Program-made: the position numbers and the translations under genes
Source of the DNA: Hemerocallis citrina
Taxonomy: Eukaryota > Streptophyta > Magnoliopsida > Asparagales > Asphodelaceae
Length of the DNA stretch: 64,000 nucleotides
Assembly (NCBI GenBank): GCA_017893485.1
Contig: CM030366.1
Coordinates: forward strand, 102,498,953-102,562,952
Direction of reading: 5' to 3'
Part shown: positions 22,006 through 33,851 of the stretch, in pieces
How the letters are laid out: every line of letters starts with the position of its first letter
How positions within the stretch are numbered: the stretch's first letter is position 1
The notes under the pieces: generated by a model
What the model was told of the DNA's origin: nothing
Database searches by the model: none
The model's input: the letters and a program-made list of their open reading frames with translations, nothing else

Positions 22006-22920
22006 AATTGGGGATTTGAACTCCTGACCTCTTACTGACCACACTTGCCTTATACATCGATGTTGATAATACATCATGTAACACGAATTAGAACTTTTCT
22101 GGACTGTTGAGTGTACTGCCTCGTACTTATAATTATTATAAATTGATGTTAATTGCACTGCTTTTTTCTGAGTATTCTCTCAACCAATACTGTCTAATTT
22201 GTGCAGGCAGTTCCTATAATTGTAGTGTGGTATTTCTATGGAAATTTATTTATGTTTTATACAATGTATTACATTGCTCTCAACCACCAAGCTCGTTTTT
22301 TCAGTAAAGTTTAAAATAAAAAACAAAACAAAAAAATGTTTTTACTGGTATCCTACTTATATAGTGGCAGGAAGTTTTGTTTTAAGCTTCAAGTTTTCAG
22401 TTACCTCAACTTTTTCATGTGTTTTCACATTAGCGTATATTTTTGTATTGGACATTCTTTCAGGGTGCTCAGTAGCTTAGGGATCAATGACATTTAAGCC
22501 TTGTGCTTAGAAAAGGAGAGGTATGTTATAATGTATACAATAAGGTTGTAAATCGTAGATATTGGTTGGGGATATGCCGGTGAAATTTAAAAGATAGCAG
22601 GTTGTCATATTGGATGAAACTATGTGATTTTAATCATATTCACTATAGAATACCTTACATATAACAAATAAAATCAACCAATATTTCAAGCAAGCATCTG
22701 CCTAAACTCGAGATATCCCCGTCAAATTCAAGATCAAAATTTTACGTGCAGGCTCCATTAAACAATTAAGGGTCTATCTGAAATTAATCTTGCATCTCTT
22801 CTTGAATTCTCCTCATCTTGTTCTTATACTAATTAAATAACTTAACAATGTAAATTAGGCAAGTGAAAAGGGATTCTTGAATTCGGTCCCTGGAAACAAT
22901 TTTGATTTGCTTAGGTTTGG
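22006..22920. other. AT-rich unassigned sequence
   Basis: No gene, array or element end recognised. Short open frames (22107-22480) are hydrophobic and AT-driven and have no support. Confidence 0.4.
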
Positions 22921-25216
22921 GTTTGAATTAGTCTTATTTTATTTAACACAAAGAAAGCAAAAGATCAACTGACCTTCTGCACTCCTACTGAAAAAAGTGA
23001 TAATCAACAGAGGAGAGAACATAGGTGAGTGGTGATGGAAGAGAGTGTTACAAAAATTCTTTTACAATAAACTCAATTTGATTGAGAGGCACAGAATACA
23101 GAGAAGGAAAAAGGAGAGGAAGAAAACCCGAAAAGAATAAAAATAACTAATTAACAACTTACAGAAATCAATTTCAGAATTACAAGTTGATAAGTCGAGG
23201 CCTGTGTATCACACAGTGTCCTTAAAATAGATTTCGCCTCTTCCGGTTGCTGGAATGAACGAAGGCATCTGTCTCCCAGGATGCAACGACCAGAGTGTTC
23301 ACGTAGGCACCACGTAGCACTCTCGAACTGAGCAGCAGCGGCAGAATCCTATCACCGACTTACCATAACAGCAGGAGTCAAAAAAAGAAATAGGACTCAG
23401 AGGAGGAAGAAAGAAGTTTTCTGTTGTGCAGGAAAGAACTGAGAGGGGAGGCATCTATTTATAGAGCCAGGGTTAATACTGTAACGGCAGACAAGGCCTT
23501 GAATGCATTCAGTGTAATGGCAGACACTCAATTGAATGCTGGCACTGTAACGGTAGACATCAATGATTGCTTTTGAATGCCTTCAGTGTAACGGCAGACA
23601 AAACATTCAATACAGCACTGAAACGGCAGACAAAACTATTTCTGCATTCATTTCAGCCATTACAAAAAGAAAAAATCAAAACTGGGGTTTGAATTAGTCT
23701 TATTTTATTTAACCAAAAGAAAGCAAAAGATCAACTGACCTTCTGCACTCCTACTGAAAAAAGTGATAATCAACAGAGGAGAGAACATAGGTGAGTGGTG
23801 ATGGAAGAGAGTGTTACAAAAATTCTTTTACAATAAACTCAATTTGATTGAGAGGCACAGAATACAGAGAAGGAAAAAGGAGAGGAAGAAAACCCGAAAA
23901 GAATAAAAATAACTAATTAACAACTTACAGAAATCAATTTTAGAATTACAAGTTGAGAAGTCGAGGCCTGTGTATCACACAGTGTCCTTAAAACAGATTT
24001 TTCCTCTTCCAGTTACTGGAATGAACGAAGGCATCTGTCTCCCAGGATGCAACGACCAGAGTGTTCACGTAGGCACCACGTAGCACTCTCGAACTGAGCA
24101 GCAGCGGCAGAATCCTATCACCGACTTACCAAAACAGCAAGAGTCGAAAAAAGAAACAGGACTCAGAGGAGGAAGAAAGAAGTTTTCTGTTGTGCAGGAA
24201 AGAACTGAGAGGGGAGGCATCTATTTATAGAGCCAGGGTTAATACTGTAACGGCAGACAAGGCCTTGAATGCATTCAGTATAATGGCAGACACTCAATTG
24301 AATGCTGGCACTGTAACGGTAGACATCAATGATTGCTTTTGAATGCCTTCAGTGTAAAGGCAGACGAAACATTCAATACAGCACTGAAATGGCAGACAGA
24401 ATCATTTCTGCATTCATTTCAGCCATTACAAAAAGAAAAAATCAAAACTGGGGTTTGAATTAGTCTTATTTTATTTAACACAAAGAAAGCAAAAGATCAA
24501 CTGACCTTCTGCACTCCTACTGAAAAAAGTGATAATCAACAGAGGAGAGAACATAGGTGAGTGGTGATGGAAGAGAGCGTTACAAAAATTCTTTTACAAT
24601 AAACTCAATTTGATTGAGAGGCACAGAATACAGAGAAGGAAAAAGGAGAGGAAGAAAACCCGAAAAGAATAAAAATAACTAATTAACAACTTACAGAAAT
24701 CAATTTCAGAATTACAAGTTGAGAAGTCGAGGCCTGTGTATCACACAGTGTCCTTAAAACAGATTTTGCCTCTTCCGGTTGCTGGAATGAACGAAGGCAT
24801 CTGTCTCCCAGGATGCAACGACCAGAGTGTTCACGCAGGCACCACGTAGCACTCTCGAACTGAGCAGCAGCGGCAGAATAATATCACCGACTTACCAAAA
24901 CAGCAGGAGTCGAAAAAAGAAACATGACTCAGAGGAGGAAGAAAGAAGTTTTTTGTTGTGCAGGAAAGAACTGAGAGGGGAGGCATCTATTTATAGAGCC
25001 AGGGTTAATACTGTAACGGCAGACAAGGCCTTGAATGCATTCAGTATAATGGCAGGCACTCAATTGAATGTTGGCACTGTAACGGTAGACATCAATGATT
25101 GCTTTTGAATGCCTTCAGTGTAACGGCAGACAAAACATTCAATACAGCACTGAAACGGAAGACAGAACCATTTCTGCATTCATTTCAGCCATTACAAAAA
25201 GAAAAAATCAAAACTG
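22921..25216 (-). repeat. three direct tandem copies of a 766-bp LTR-like unit
   Basis: Copies at 22921-23686, 23687-24452 and 24453-25216, nearly identical, each starting GTTTGAATTAGTCTTATT. Read on the minus strand each has a promoter-like order: about five boxes of the type TGTCTGCCGTTACAG, then TATA (CTATAAATAG; plus-strand 23455-23464, 24221-24230, 24987-24996), then a pyrimidine-rich leader. That order resembles U3-R of a Copia-like LTR. No interior, primer site or polypurine tract separates the copies. It may be an LTR that became a tandem repeat by unequal exchange, or an over-collapsed or duplicated assembly. Confidence 0.75.
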
Positions 25217-26238
25217 TAAGAAAAAGTGGCTCTGCACGGGGTGGGGTCAAGTCGGTCTGGCATTCGTGTCTGCAGGTTGTACGGGCGCACACAAGTCGCA
25301 TGTAATCCGGTCCGAGATTTGCACCTCCCTGCGCGCGCTAGAGAGAGACTCTCTTCTAGCTATCTTACAATGCTTAAAAGGAGGTTACTATATATCCTCT
25401 TCTATTTCCGTTGATTTTTTCGATGTGGAACTATGTTCCCTTAACCCATTTTAAGAATGAAAACATCTAACTTTGAGTGACAATTTCTCTTTCACCCCTT
25501 AACAGTTTTTAGGAACCAATATATGATTTTGATCTACTCACGAAGGAGAACACAAATCAATCAAGATCTCTCAATAATTCATTGAGGATCTTACTCAAAA
25601 AATTGCTCAAAAATCGATTCGTAAATGGTGTATAAAATACCCATTTTCTAACAGAGAGAGAGAAAGAGATAGATAATACATTTTAGTCGAGGTGGTGAGA
25701 GGAAGAGGATGAGGGAGGGGAGGTTGTTGTGGTTATTATTATTGTGATTGCAGATAGTGAGAGCAGAGGAGGCAATGGAGAGAATTTGGTGGAAGCGGAG
25801 AGAGGAAATTCAGAGTCGAGAGGATGTGGATGTGAGCCGCTGGTCGAGATGAATAAAATGAGAAATGATAAATGTGTTCTACTGTGGAGAGGAAGCAAAT
25901 ATGATTTTGGAGCTTGTACAATTTTTACTTTGCAGAAGAATAAGGCTTTTTTCTTTTCTGCCTGTTCTGTTTTTCTATGTGTGTTTATGTTTGCACTTTA
26001 ACCTAAATCCTAGCCTCGAAAAAGCAAACTGTTTTCCGTAAAAAAAAGAATATTGAGTATATGCAGATATATCGAATGCCAAAATATTGAATAACCGCTA
26101 AAATTAGGGGAAAAGCTTAACGCCTTACAAAACTGCAGTAATGGTATCAGTAAACCATTCAAAACGAGATAGTGGATGGTATAACAGATATAATGGATGT
26201 TATTTAAAAGAATATTTTTGTTATCCTGTTCCTACTAA
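25217..26238. other. unassigned sequence
   Basis: Includes a GC-rich piece (25225-25340), a GA-rich tract (25651-25670) and AT-rich sequence. I see no supported gene or element boundary. Confidence 0.4.
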
Positions 26239-26797
26239 GTTGGTGTAACATTCTGAAATTTTTATTTATAAGAGTTTGTGATTTTACATATTTTGTACGT
26301 ATAATTTCATATGCATTTTTCTAGAGAAAAATATTTTTTTATAGCTTGAGCTAGTAATTATTCTCTTTATTTCCTAAAAGATCTATTTTTAAAGCCTAAA
26401 TAAAATCCTCGGCCTAATTTTCTCTTTCTAGCCATTATAATTAATTTATTAATTAATTCACTAGAGCCCATGGTCTTTTGACCCATTTGTGAGCCCATTT
26501 AATTTAATTCCTCTTTTAATTAACCTAACTTGTAGTGTAGACCAATTTAGTAAACAATTAATTAAAATTGCATGAACAAATTTTGGTAGGGGTACTAGTT
26601 TGCATGTGCATTGCACTAGCACGTGCAATTGCACCATGGGAGTAGGCCGGGTTGTATCAAAGAGAGAGGGAGAGGTGGATGAAGTGGGGAGGTGGTTGCT
26701 CTATCATGGGTAGTTTCTACAACTCCCTAATTCATCTTGGCCTTTGATTCTTAACCATTTGAAGAAATCCTAGCCCTCTATTTGCACTCCAAATTAG

Positions 26798-26805
26798 TAT
26801 AAATA
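26798..26805 (+). promoter_or_regulatory. TATA box of the outer solo LTR
   Basis: AGTATAAATACCCCC, about 555 bp from the LTR start. The inner LTR has the same site disrupted by a C tract. Confidence 0.6.
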
Positions 26806-26850
26806 CCCCCTCTTATTCACTCACATTTACACTTGAAAAAGAATTGAAAA

Positions 26851-26851
26851 A

Positions 26852-26883
<32 letters not shown>
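26851..26883. repeat. (GAAA)n microsatellite
   Basis: About eight perfect GAAA units in the transcribed part of the outer LTR. Confidence 0.85.
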
Positions 26884-28474
26884 CAAGATTGTAAGTAAAA
26901 GATTAGGTGAGTTGTGAGTCAAAAGATTGAGTGCTAGTGTGTGTGTTCTTCATCCTAGAAGTGGCCGGCATTCTTCAAGAAGCAAGGGTGAAGGCTCGGG
27001 TTGCATACAAGCTAGGAGGAGAAGTCAATTGGTGGCTCGATCTAGGAAGAGAAGGCTTCACTTGTTCATTCTAGGAGATCCTTTAGGAGTTCTTGTTGTT
27101 TTTCTCTCCATTGAAGGTGGGTAATTTTCTCCAACTTTTAACTAGTTACCATGCTAGATTTATGTGTGTGATCATGTTAGAAGAAACAAGAAAAGGAAAT
27201 ATTACTTTATGTTAGTACAATATTTAAGGAGAAAATGAATCCATGTGAAATTGCATGAAATAAGTAATAAAATTGATTGAATGAGGTGAATAGAAATATT
27301 GTTGTGATAACTTGATAATATACTTGTTTGCCAATTAAGAAAATATGAATCTTTATGTTGAGATATTCATGAATGTGGAAAAATGCAATATGAAGGAATG
27401 TGTGGTTTATATGATGTGAACTATGAGAAAATCTCCATGTTATGAAAGTAGATTGAGTAACAACTCATACATGTTTATTGTTAATAAGATTGATACAAAA
27501 ACCCCCAAATTTTACATGTTGTTTTGTTGGAAAGAAAAAAGAAATGAACATTTTGTAGTTAGGGCTAAGTTAAGAGAAAGATTGGATTTTTATTGATAAA
27601 AGAAGAAAAGGAGAAAATTATTAGTTTAATAAAGAGTAATCCACTTGAGAATTATCAAATTAGAATTTTCTCTTTGAAAATAGTAAGTGGACATAAAGCT
27701 TTTTGTGACCAATTTTGTACAAATAAAAGAATAGACTTTTAAATGGAAAAAATGAGAGTTAAATGGTTTATTAAAATCTTAAGTTACTGTATAAATATCA
27801 AAGAAATTCAGTCATGAAAATTTTTATACTTCTAAAGGAACAAATTGTATTTTGAAAGAAATGAACTATTTTATGAACTAGAATTGCCACAGTTGTATGC
27901 AAAACTATTTGTGATTATTCTTCCTACGGGTTAGTGTAATATCCGGATTCCTTATTTTAATTAAATGAAAGGTTTGTGAATTTTTACGTGTGTTGCACGT
28001 ACTAACTCATGTGCATTTTTCTAGCTAATTATTTATTATGTAGCATGAACAAATATTTTCTTATCTCTCTTTTTATTTTGAAAAGCCTAATTGTTTATTT
28101 TAAGCCCATCCTAATTGTTTTAATTATTTTAATTAGCCCATGGAGTTTTAGCTCACTAATTGAAAGCCCACTAGTTTATTTCTCTTTTATTTAACATAAC
28201 TTGTAGTGTAGACCAATTTTGTAGACAATTAATTAAATTATCATGTACAACTTGTAAATAGGGGATACTAGTTTGGCACGTGCATGCACTAGAATGTTCA
28301 ATGTGCACTCTTTGACTGGCCGGATATGCATAGGAGAGAGGGAGTGATGGGATAGGTGGATAGGTGGTTACTTGTTCATGGGTGGTTGCTATAACTTCCC
28401 AATGTATCCTAGCCATTTATCTACAACTATCTAATTCAATCCTAACCCTCCATTTCACCTAAAGATTAGTATAA

Positions 28475-28498
28475 CCCCCCCCCCCCCCCCCCCCCCCC
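28475..28498 (+). repeat. C24 homopolymer at the core promoter
   Basis: AGTATAA is followed by 24 C where the outer LTR has AGTATAAATACCCCC. The tract replaces the 3' half of the TATA box. Confidence 0.85.
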
Positions 28499-29459
28499 TG
28501 TATGCATAAAATACACTAAAATTTTGTGGAGAAAAGAAAGAAAGAAAATACATACGAGAGTAAAAAGATTGAGAGAGAGTTAGAAAAAGATTGAAAGTAT
28601 TCTAGATTGTGTGTGTTCATTTCTTGGAGGCCGGCCACTTCATTGGAGGAAGGAGATGGCTCGGGTTCACTAGTGCAAGGAGGAGGCAATTATGGTGGCT
28701 CAAACTAGGAGGAGAAGGACCGCTCGTGTGTTCAAGGAGATTCGGGGAGCTTTTGTAGTGTTTTTCTTCAAATAGGTGGGTGTTTTTCTATACTTCTAAT
28801 CTTAGACACCATGCTAGGATTAATGAGAATGTTAAAGAAACTAATAAGATAACCATTTGTTGGCTCTAAAAAGGACTTGGTAGATGATTGAGTAAATGCT
28901 TGATAAATTGCATGCTATTTGTTATAAATCATATTTAATGTAGTAAAATTGCCTTATTTCTATGACAATGTAAAATTGGAACCATGTTAATTGTAGAAAA
29001 ATGCATGTGAATGATTAGTAGATGAAATTGTAAATTTGTGCTTATTAGACTATTGTGACACTAGTTCAATGAATGAAACCATGTCATTAAGTGTTGTGGA
29101 TAAAAGAGGGAAAAACAGGAATTAATATTCGTTTAATGAATCTGAAACGCAAAAATTTATTAGAGAGTTGCTAAATTGAATTATTGAAATTGTAGGCATT
29201 GAACACAAAGTTAGAATGAAATACATGTTTTAATGTCAAAAAAATGTTTTTAAAACACTGGTTTGTTAATTATACATAAACTCAGTATTCTGAAAATTTT
29301 TATGGCTTTATGTGAAAGAGAAACTAGATTAAGAGCTTTTGAAAATTGAAGAAATTTTGGTAAACAGAAAGTCAAAATAAACCTATTTTAATCTACCCTT
29401 ATATCAGTTAGACACTATGGTCATACTAGTTAGAGGGAGGCGCCATTTGTGCTCTAGTG

Positions 29460-29670
29460 TAGCTCGGCGGCACCTGAGTGTGTGGGTTCGAGTCTCGGCA
29501 GAGGCTTTTCATTTCAAAAAATTAAATTTTTTTTCAAATCCCGAAAGCAGAGCTTTACCCTATTAATGCCTCCTTTAGAACAATTGGGCACTCTGTCCCT
29601 TTTGGGTAGAGCGTGGGGGTTAGTTTGGTGACTCTTCACCTGGGGCTTGTGTGTGCGGGTTCGAAACTGG
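29460..29670 (+). repeat. two tRNA-B-box-like modules in the inner solo LTR
   Basis: TAGCTCGGCGG (29460-29470, A-box-like) and GGTTCGAGTCTCG (29485-29497), then about 160 bp on GGGTTCGAAACTGG (29657-29670), each followed by GGC and a T-rich run. The A-to-B distance (14 nt) is much shorter than in a tRNA, so these are at most SINE-like relics, not tRNA genes. Confidence 0.35.
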
Positions 29671-31182
29671 CTGAGGCCATTTTTTTTTTAAATCTGATTT
29701 TTTTTATACCTTTGATATTTTAAGGTTTTAATATGAAATAAATTTTGAGAAAATGTTAGGAAATTTTTCTGACTTCACAAAAAATTATTTTTTTAAATTG
29801 GTGGACTTTTAAATGAGAAATAAGAGTAAAAATTGAGAGTGAAGGATTCATCTTAGATTTGCTTCTTTTGAAATTTCAAAACAAACTAAATGGAAAATTT
29901 GAACATAGAAAGAATTGAAAAGAGATTATTTGAGATTTTTACTTTTAATTATTGAGTAGAATTAAATGAGAAATTGAATATGTAAGTTGTGCATGGAAAT
30001 TTGTGAAAAACAGAACTTGTTGAAATGTGAAATTTTGGGAACAAATATGCTTGCTTCTATGAATATGAAAATAGGACTTAGACTAGAATTTTGGCTAAAA
30101 CTTTACATTGGCAACAATGAAAAGTATTGAAAAGAGAATTATGATATGTTGAGCATGTTTGGGTCGTTGATAATGATTGATATTGGAAAGACCGATATAG
30201 GAGTAATGCTAGATTCTAGAATATTAACCTTCATTTATACATAAGGATTAAATACATAGAGATGTGATGAATGTAAGAGAAAAACATGAGTATGAGGGCC
30301 ATTGGATTGGCAGCATGAGAGTATTCACAGGATGTCCCATGATGCGTCATGATTAGGGCATGCATACTACTCCAAAGTATTATCCCGGTGGCAACGCTTA
30401 TGGGGTAGTCTAATGACCACGGGTGGTGCCATGTCTATGGTAGGAGGTGAATTGACCACAGGATGCCTGCATGATGAGTCATGTGTCAGTACGTGGGTTC
30501 TCTCCAGGGTGCCTAGATGTGGGCTCGTAACTCATAGAACACCTAGGATACTTACCATAGTTACCGTAGTAGATTAAATCATGGCGAGAGATTGAACCCT
30601 ACAAGATGAAGAACGGTTAAGGGCTTACCCTCAGACCTATGTAGTATGATCTGCATAGACTCTGAACAAGTGCACATTAGTTTCATATAATGTAAACAAC
30701 TGCATTAAGGACTAAGTGCACAGCACAACACGACATCAATAGGATAGTTCCTCTGTAGCTTTGTCTGTGATCAGGTTTGTGGTTCATTTAAGTATTGAAA
30801 ATCGTTATACTGTTCGGCATAGTGAGGACCGTGTATAATATTTCGTCGGTTGTAAGCAACTGATGCGCCCACAGTTTTCTATGCAGGATAAAGTGCTTGG
30901 CAAGATTAAAGTATGCATGCTGTTTAAAGATTGATTCAAATGTCGTATATTTTTATTCATGTAATTATTGTAAATTTCTTCTGCTGTATAAATGTAATGT
31001 AAATGTAACTCTGATATAACAAAATTTTTTATTTCCTTGTAAAATTGTACAAAGAGTAGTGTAAAGATCCCGTGGAACTTCGAATTTCAGTTTGTTTTGG
31101 AATTCGGGGTGTTACAGTTAGTCACTCTGTCCATTCTGGTCAGTGGGTGCAAAATAAAAACGTTACTATAGCAAGAGGTCAT

Positions 31183-31375
31183 GAGTTCGAGTCTCTGTAT
31201 AGACTCTTTATTTTTTTTTCATTTTGTGAAATAAGCTCAATACCGAGCCCTAAAGTACAAAGGGTTAATAAGTGCCTCTCTTATCACTTGGTGTTGTTGG
31301 CCTTTTTGGTCAGCAGCTGCGCCACAGTAACGTTACTGTGGCACAGCGGCTGTATGTGTGCGGATTCGAAACATG
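31183..31375 (+). repeat. equivalent pair of B-box-like modules in the outer solo LTR
   Basis: GAGTTCGAGTCTCTG (31183-31197) and CGGATTCGAAACATGG (about 31360-31375) occupy the same relative place as the pair in the inner LTR and have the same T-rich sequence after them. The pair is therefore an inherited part of this LTR family. Confidence 0.35.
31321..31342. repeat. perfect 22-bp palindrome
   Basis: Arms GCCACAGTAAC with no spacer, centred on the AACGTT core, within the outer solo LTR. Confidence 0.9.
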
Positions 31376-32838
31376 GCTTTGGCCAAGGTTTTTTTCTATT
31401 TCGATTTTTTAGAAAAATGGTTTTTTAAAAAATGGTTTTAAGTGAAATAAATTCATAAAAATTATTATAATTATCCTGAAATTAATTAGATCTCATGGAA
31501 AATTTCTATAGTTTAATTGAAAATTATAGACCAAGTTAAAGGAATTATAAGAGTATTTTTACGAGATAAACAAAACAATAATTAGTCTCCTTTAAGAATT
31601 TTTGTGAGAAGATTTCTAAGAAATTCATGACTTGATACAAATGTGAAAAAATTCACTTGGTTTAACTAAATGAGATTTTAGACTTATAAATGCAAAGAAA
31701 TTTTGTCTCTTTATTGTGGAAAATTATGCATGAATTGAAATGAAAAGAATCATGATAACTCATGAAGATATTGATGAGTGTGAATACTCAATTTATGAAC
31801 ATGAAATGAGATTTTCGAACTAGAGGGTAGCTAAGTCTTATTACCGGTAATTGAATAAATTATTTTTGAGATGAACTATTAAGATGAAAGACCAAGTTTG
31901 GTCATATTGTTGATTGATGTTTAAGACCGGTATAGAGGAAAGAGCTAACTCTAGGGGTTGATTTTATTCATGATTCAAATAATTAAGGACTAGACACATA
32001 GTAGTGATCTGACAAAAGTAAGAGAAAACACGAGTATGAGGGCCATCAGATTGGCGGTGTGAGAGTGATTCACAGATTTCCTGCTTGATGCGTCATGACA
32101 TAGCGTGAGCACTACTCAGGAATTATCGTCCCGGTGGCGACGTTTGTGGGGTGTTTGGTAACTACGGGTGGTGCCATCGTTCCATGACGGAGGCTGAATT
32201 GTCCATAGTTTGCCTGCATGATGCGTCATGTCAGTGCATGGGGTTCCCTTCCAAATTGTCTGGACATGAGCTCGTAATTCATAGAACATCTAGGATACTT
32301 ACCGTAGTTACCGTAGTAGTTTAAGTCATGGAGAGGGACTGAACCCTACAAGATGAAGTAAGATTAAGGGCTTGCCCTCAGACCTATGTAGTATAGGATG
32401 CATAGAATCCGAACAAGTGCGTATTAGTGTCATATAATATAAACAACTGCATTAAGGACTGAGCGCACAACACAACACGACATCTATAGGATAGTCCCCG
32501 AAGTTTTGCTTGTGAAAAGTGTGTGCTTTCTAAGTAGGAGAAAATTGATATATTATATCCTTGCGTCAGTTGAATGAACTGACGAGCCCACAGTTTCTAT
32601 GCAGGATAAAGAGATTGACAAGATTAAAGTATGCATGCTGCTTAAAGAATGTTTCAAGTGTTGTACATTTTATTCATGTAATTATTGTAAATTGCTTCCG
32701 GTTTTTAAATGTAGTTTAAGATGTAACTCTGATGTAATAAAAGTTTTAATTTTCTTGTAAAATCGTACGAAGAGAAGTGAAAAGATCCTGTGGAACTTCG
32801 AATTCAGTATGTTTTGGAATTCGGGGTGTTACAGTTGG

Positions 32839-33851
32839 ATTAATACTTCTGTTAGGATTATCGTTAGGATTGTCAACTGGTGGAGGTTTTTGGGGATGTT
32901 TTGATCATCCTGAAAGTGCAAAATGATATGGAGAATTTAGAAAAATGATAAATTGTTTTACAAAATGGACTACCCAAAAAGGAAAGTTTCACGGTGCGGT
33001 ACCCTTTATTCATTTATATTTAAGTAATTCTCCAACAAAATTCATAAACCTTCTGCTTTATTGATTACTAGTTTTGCCCGTGGGCACGTGCCTACGACAC
33101 GTCTTCGGAACGATACAAAACACGAAAAGCCATGTAAACAGTAAATCAATAATTATGTAGCTCAAGTTTAAATAGTATGACAATAATTAGTTATAAATAA
33201 AAGTCTATGTTTCCATTAGTATATGTTGAAAAATAATTATAAATGGGGGTATAAAATCTAACTTTTTATAACTTTAAATGTGGAAAATAATGAAAGTTAA
33301 TTGTTGAAGAGATATTTGCTATTAAAAATTCTGAAAATTTACAATACCGAAATCTTAAAATCTAAATTTCTAAGTAAATAAAGAAAGAATGGGAGAGAGA
33401 GATATATATAGAGAGAGAGAGAGAGAAAGAGAGAAATATGAAAAAGTAAAGAGAGAAGAGAGAGATAGTAATAAAGTAATGAGTTTTTAGGGGGAAAAAC
33501 TTGGTTTTTGGGTTTGAATTTTTGGAGGGAAAATGTGTTTTGTGAGATTTGATATGGACCTTTGATTTTGTAAGGGATTGATTGTGAGCCACTTGATAGC
33601 TTTCTTTTTAATTTATTATATAGATTAATGACGATGACTACATTGGGGTTCAGATTGTTGTGGGAAGAGTTTCTGGGTAATAATGTGGATAGTCAATTTA
33701 TTAAACGAGAGTTTATAAAGAGACTTGCTAAAAGGACATATATATAAACTATAACTGTTTGTAAGTGAATTATATAACATTTTGGCCTGAATGTCCAAGG
33801 GATTCAATGGAGTCCTTGCACATAGAGAGTGAAGTTTCATTTGATCTGTGA
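32839..33851. other. AT-rich stretch with a possible small element at about 33067-33620
   Basis: 33067 begins ATTACTAGTTTTGCCCGTG with GGCACGTGCC, the same opening motif as at 18491 and 22000 (minus). The stretch ends near 33620 in TTTAATTTATTATATAG. In between is a (GA)n-rich tract (about 33393-33440). This resembles small non-autonomous plant elements, but no terminal inverted repeats or duplications were found. No gene is seen in the flanks. Confidence 0.35.

Larger units (their letters stand above)
27935..31116 (+). mobile_element. solo LTR (inner), 3182 bp
   Basis: Starts TGTAATATCCGGATTCC and ends GGAATTCGGGGTGTTACA. Perfect 5-bp target duplications GTTAG at 27930-27934 and 31117-31121. 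It lines up with the outer LTR along its length (U3 with ACTAGTTTG and CACGTGC, SSR-rich leader, GCATGATGAGTCATG module, 3' end), so a family member inserted into a relative and then lost its interior. Confidence 0.9.
26244..32833 (+). mobile_element. solo LTR (outer), interrupted by a second solo LTR
   Basis: Starts TGTAACATTCTGAAATTT and ends ATTCGGGGTGTTACA. Perfect 5-bp target duplications GTTGG at 26239-26243 and 32834-32838. Without the inserted LTR (27935-31116) and its duplicated target site it is about 3.4 kb. Its 3' end (CTTGTAAAATCGTACG, GTGAAAAGATCCTGTGGAAC) matches the LTRs of the element at 48745-59246, so all are one family. The lack of an interior between perfect duplications indicates LTR-LTR recombination. 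Confidence 0.85.

Noticed and set aside
22010..22060. tRNA gene on the minus strand (GGTCAGGAGTTCAAATCCCC)
   Set aside because: Only the T-arm-like phrase is present; the rest does not fold. At most a SINE or tRNA-derived relic.
25683..26001. Possible small gene with Ser/His-rich or hydrophobic C-terminus
   Set aside because: Low complexity on one strand and AT-driven on the other; no splice, promoter or homology support.
29460..29497. tRNA gene
   Set aside because: A- and B-box-like phrases are only 14 nt apart and no cloverleaf can be drawn.
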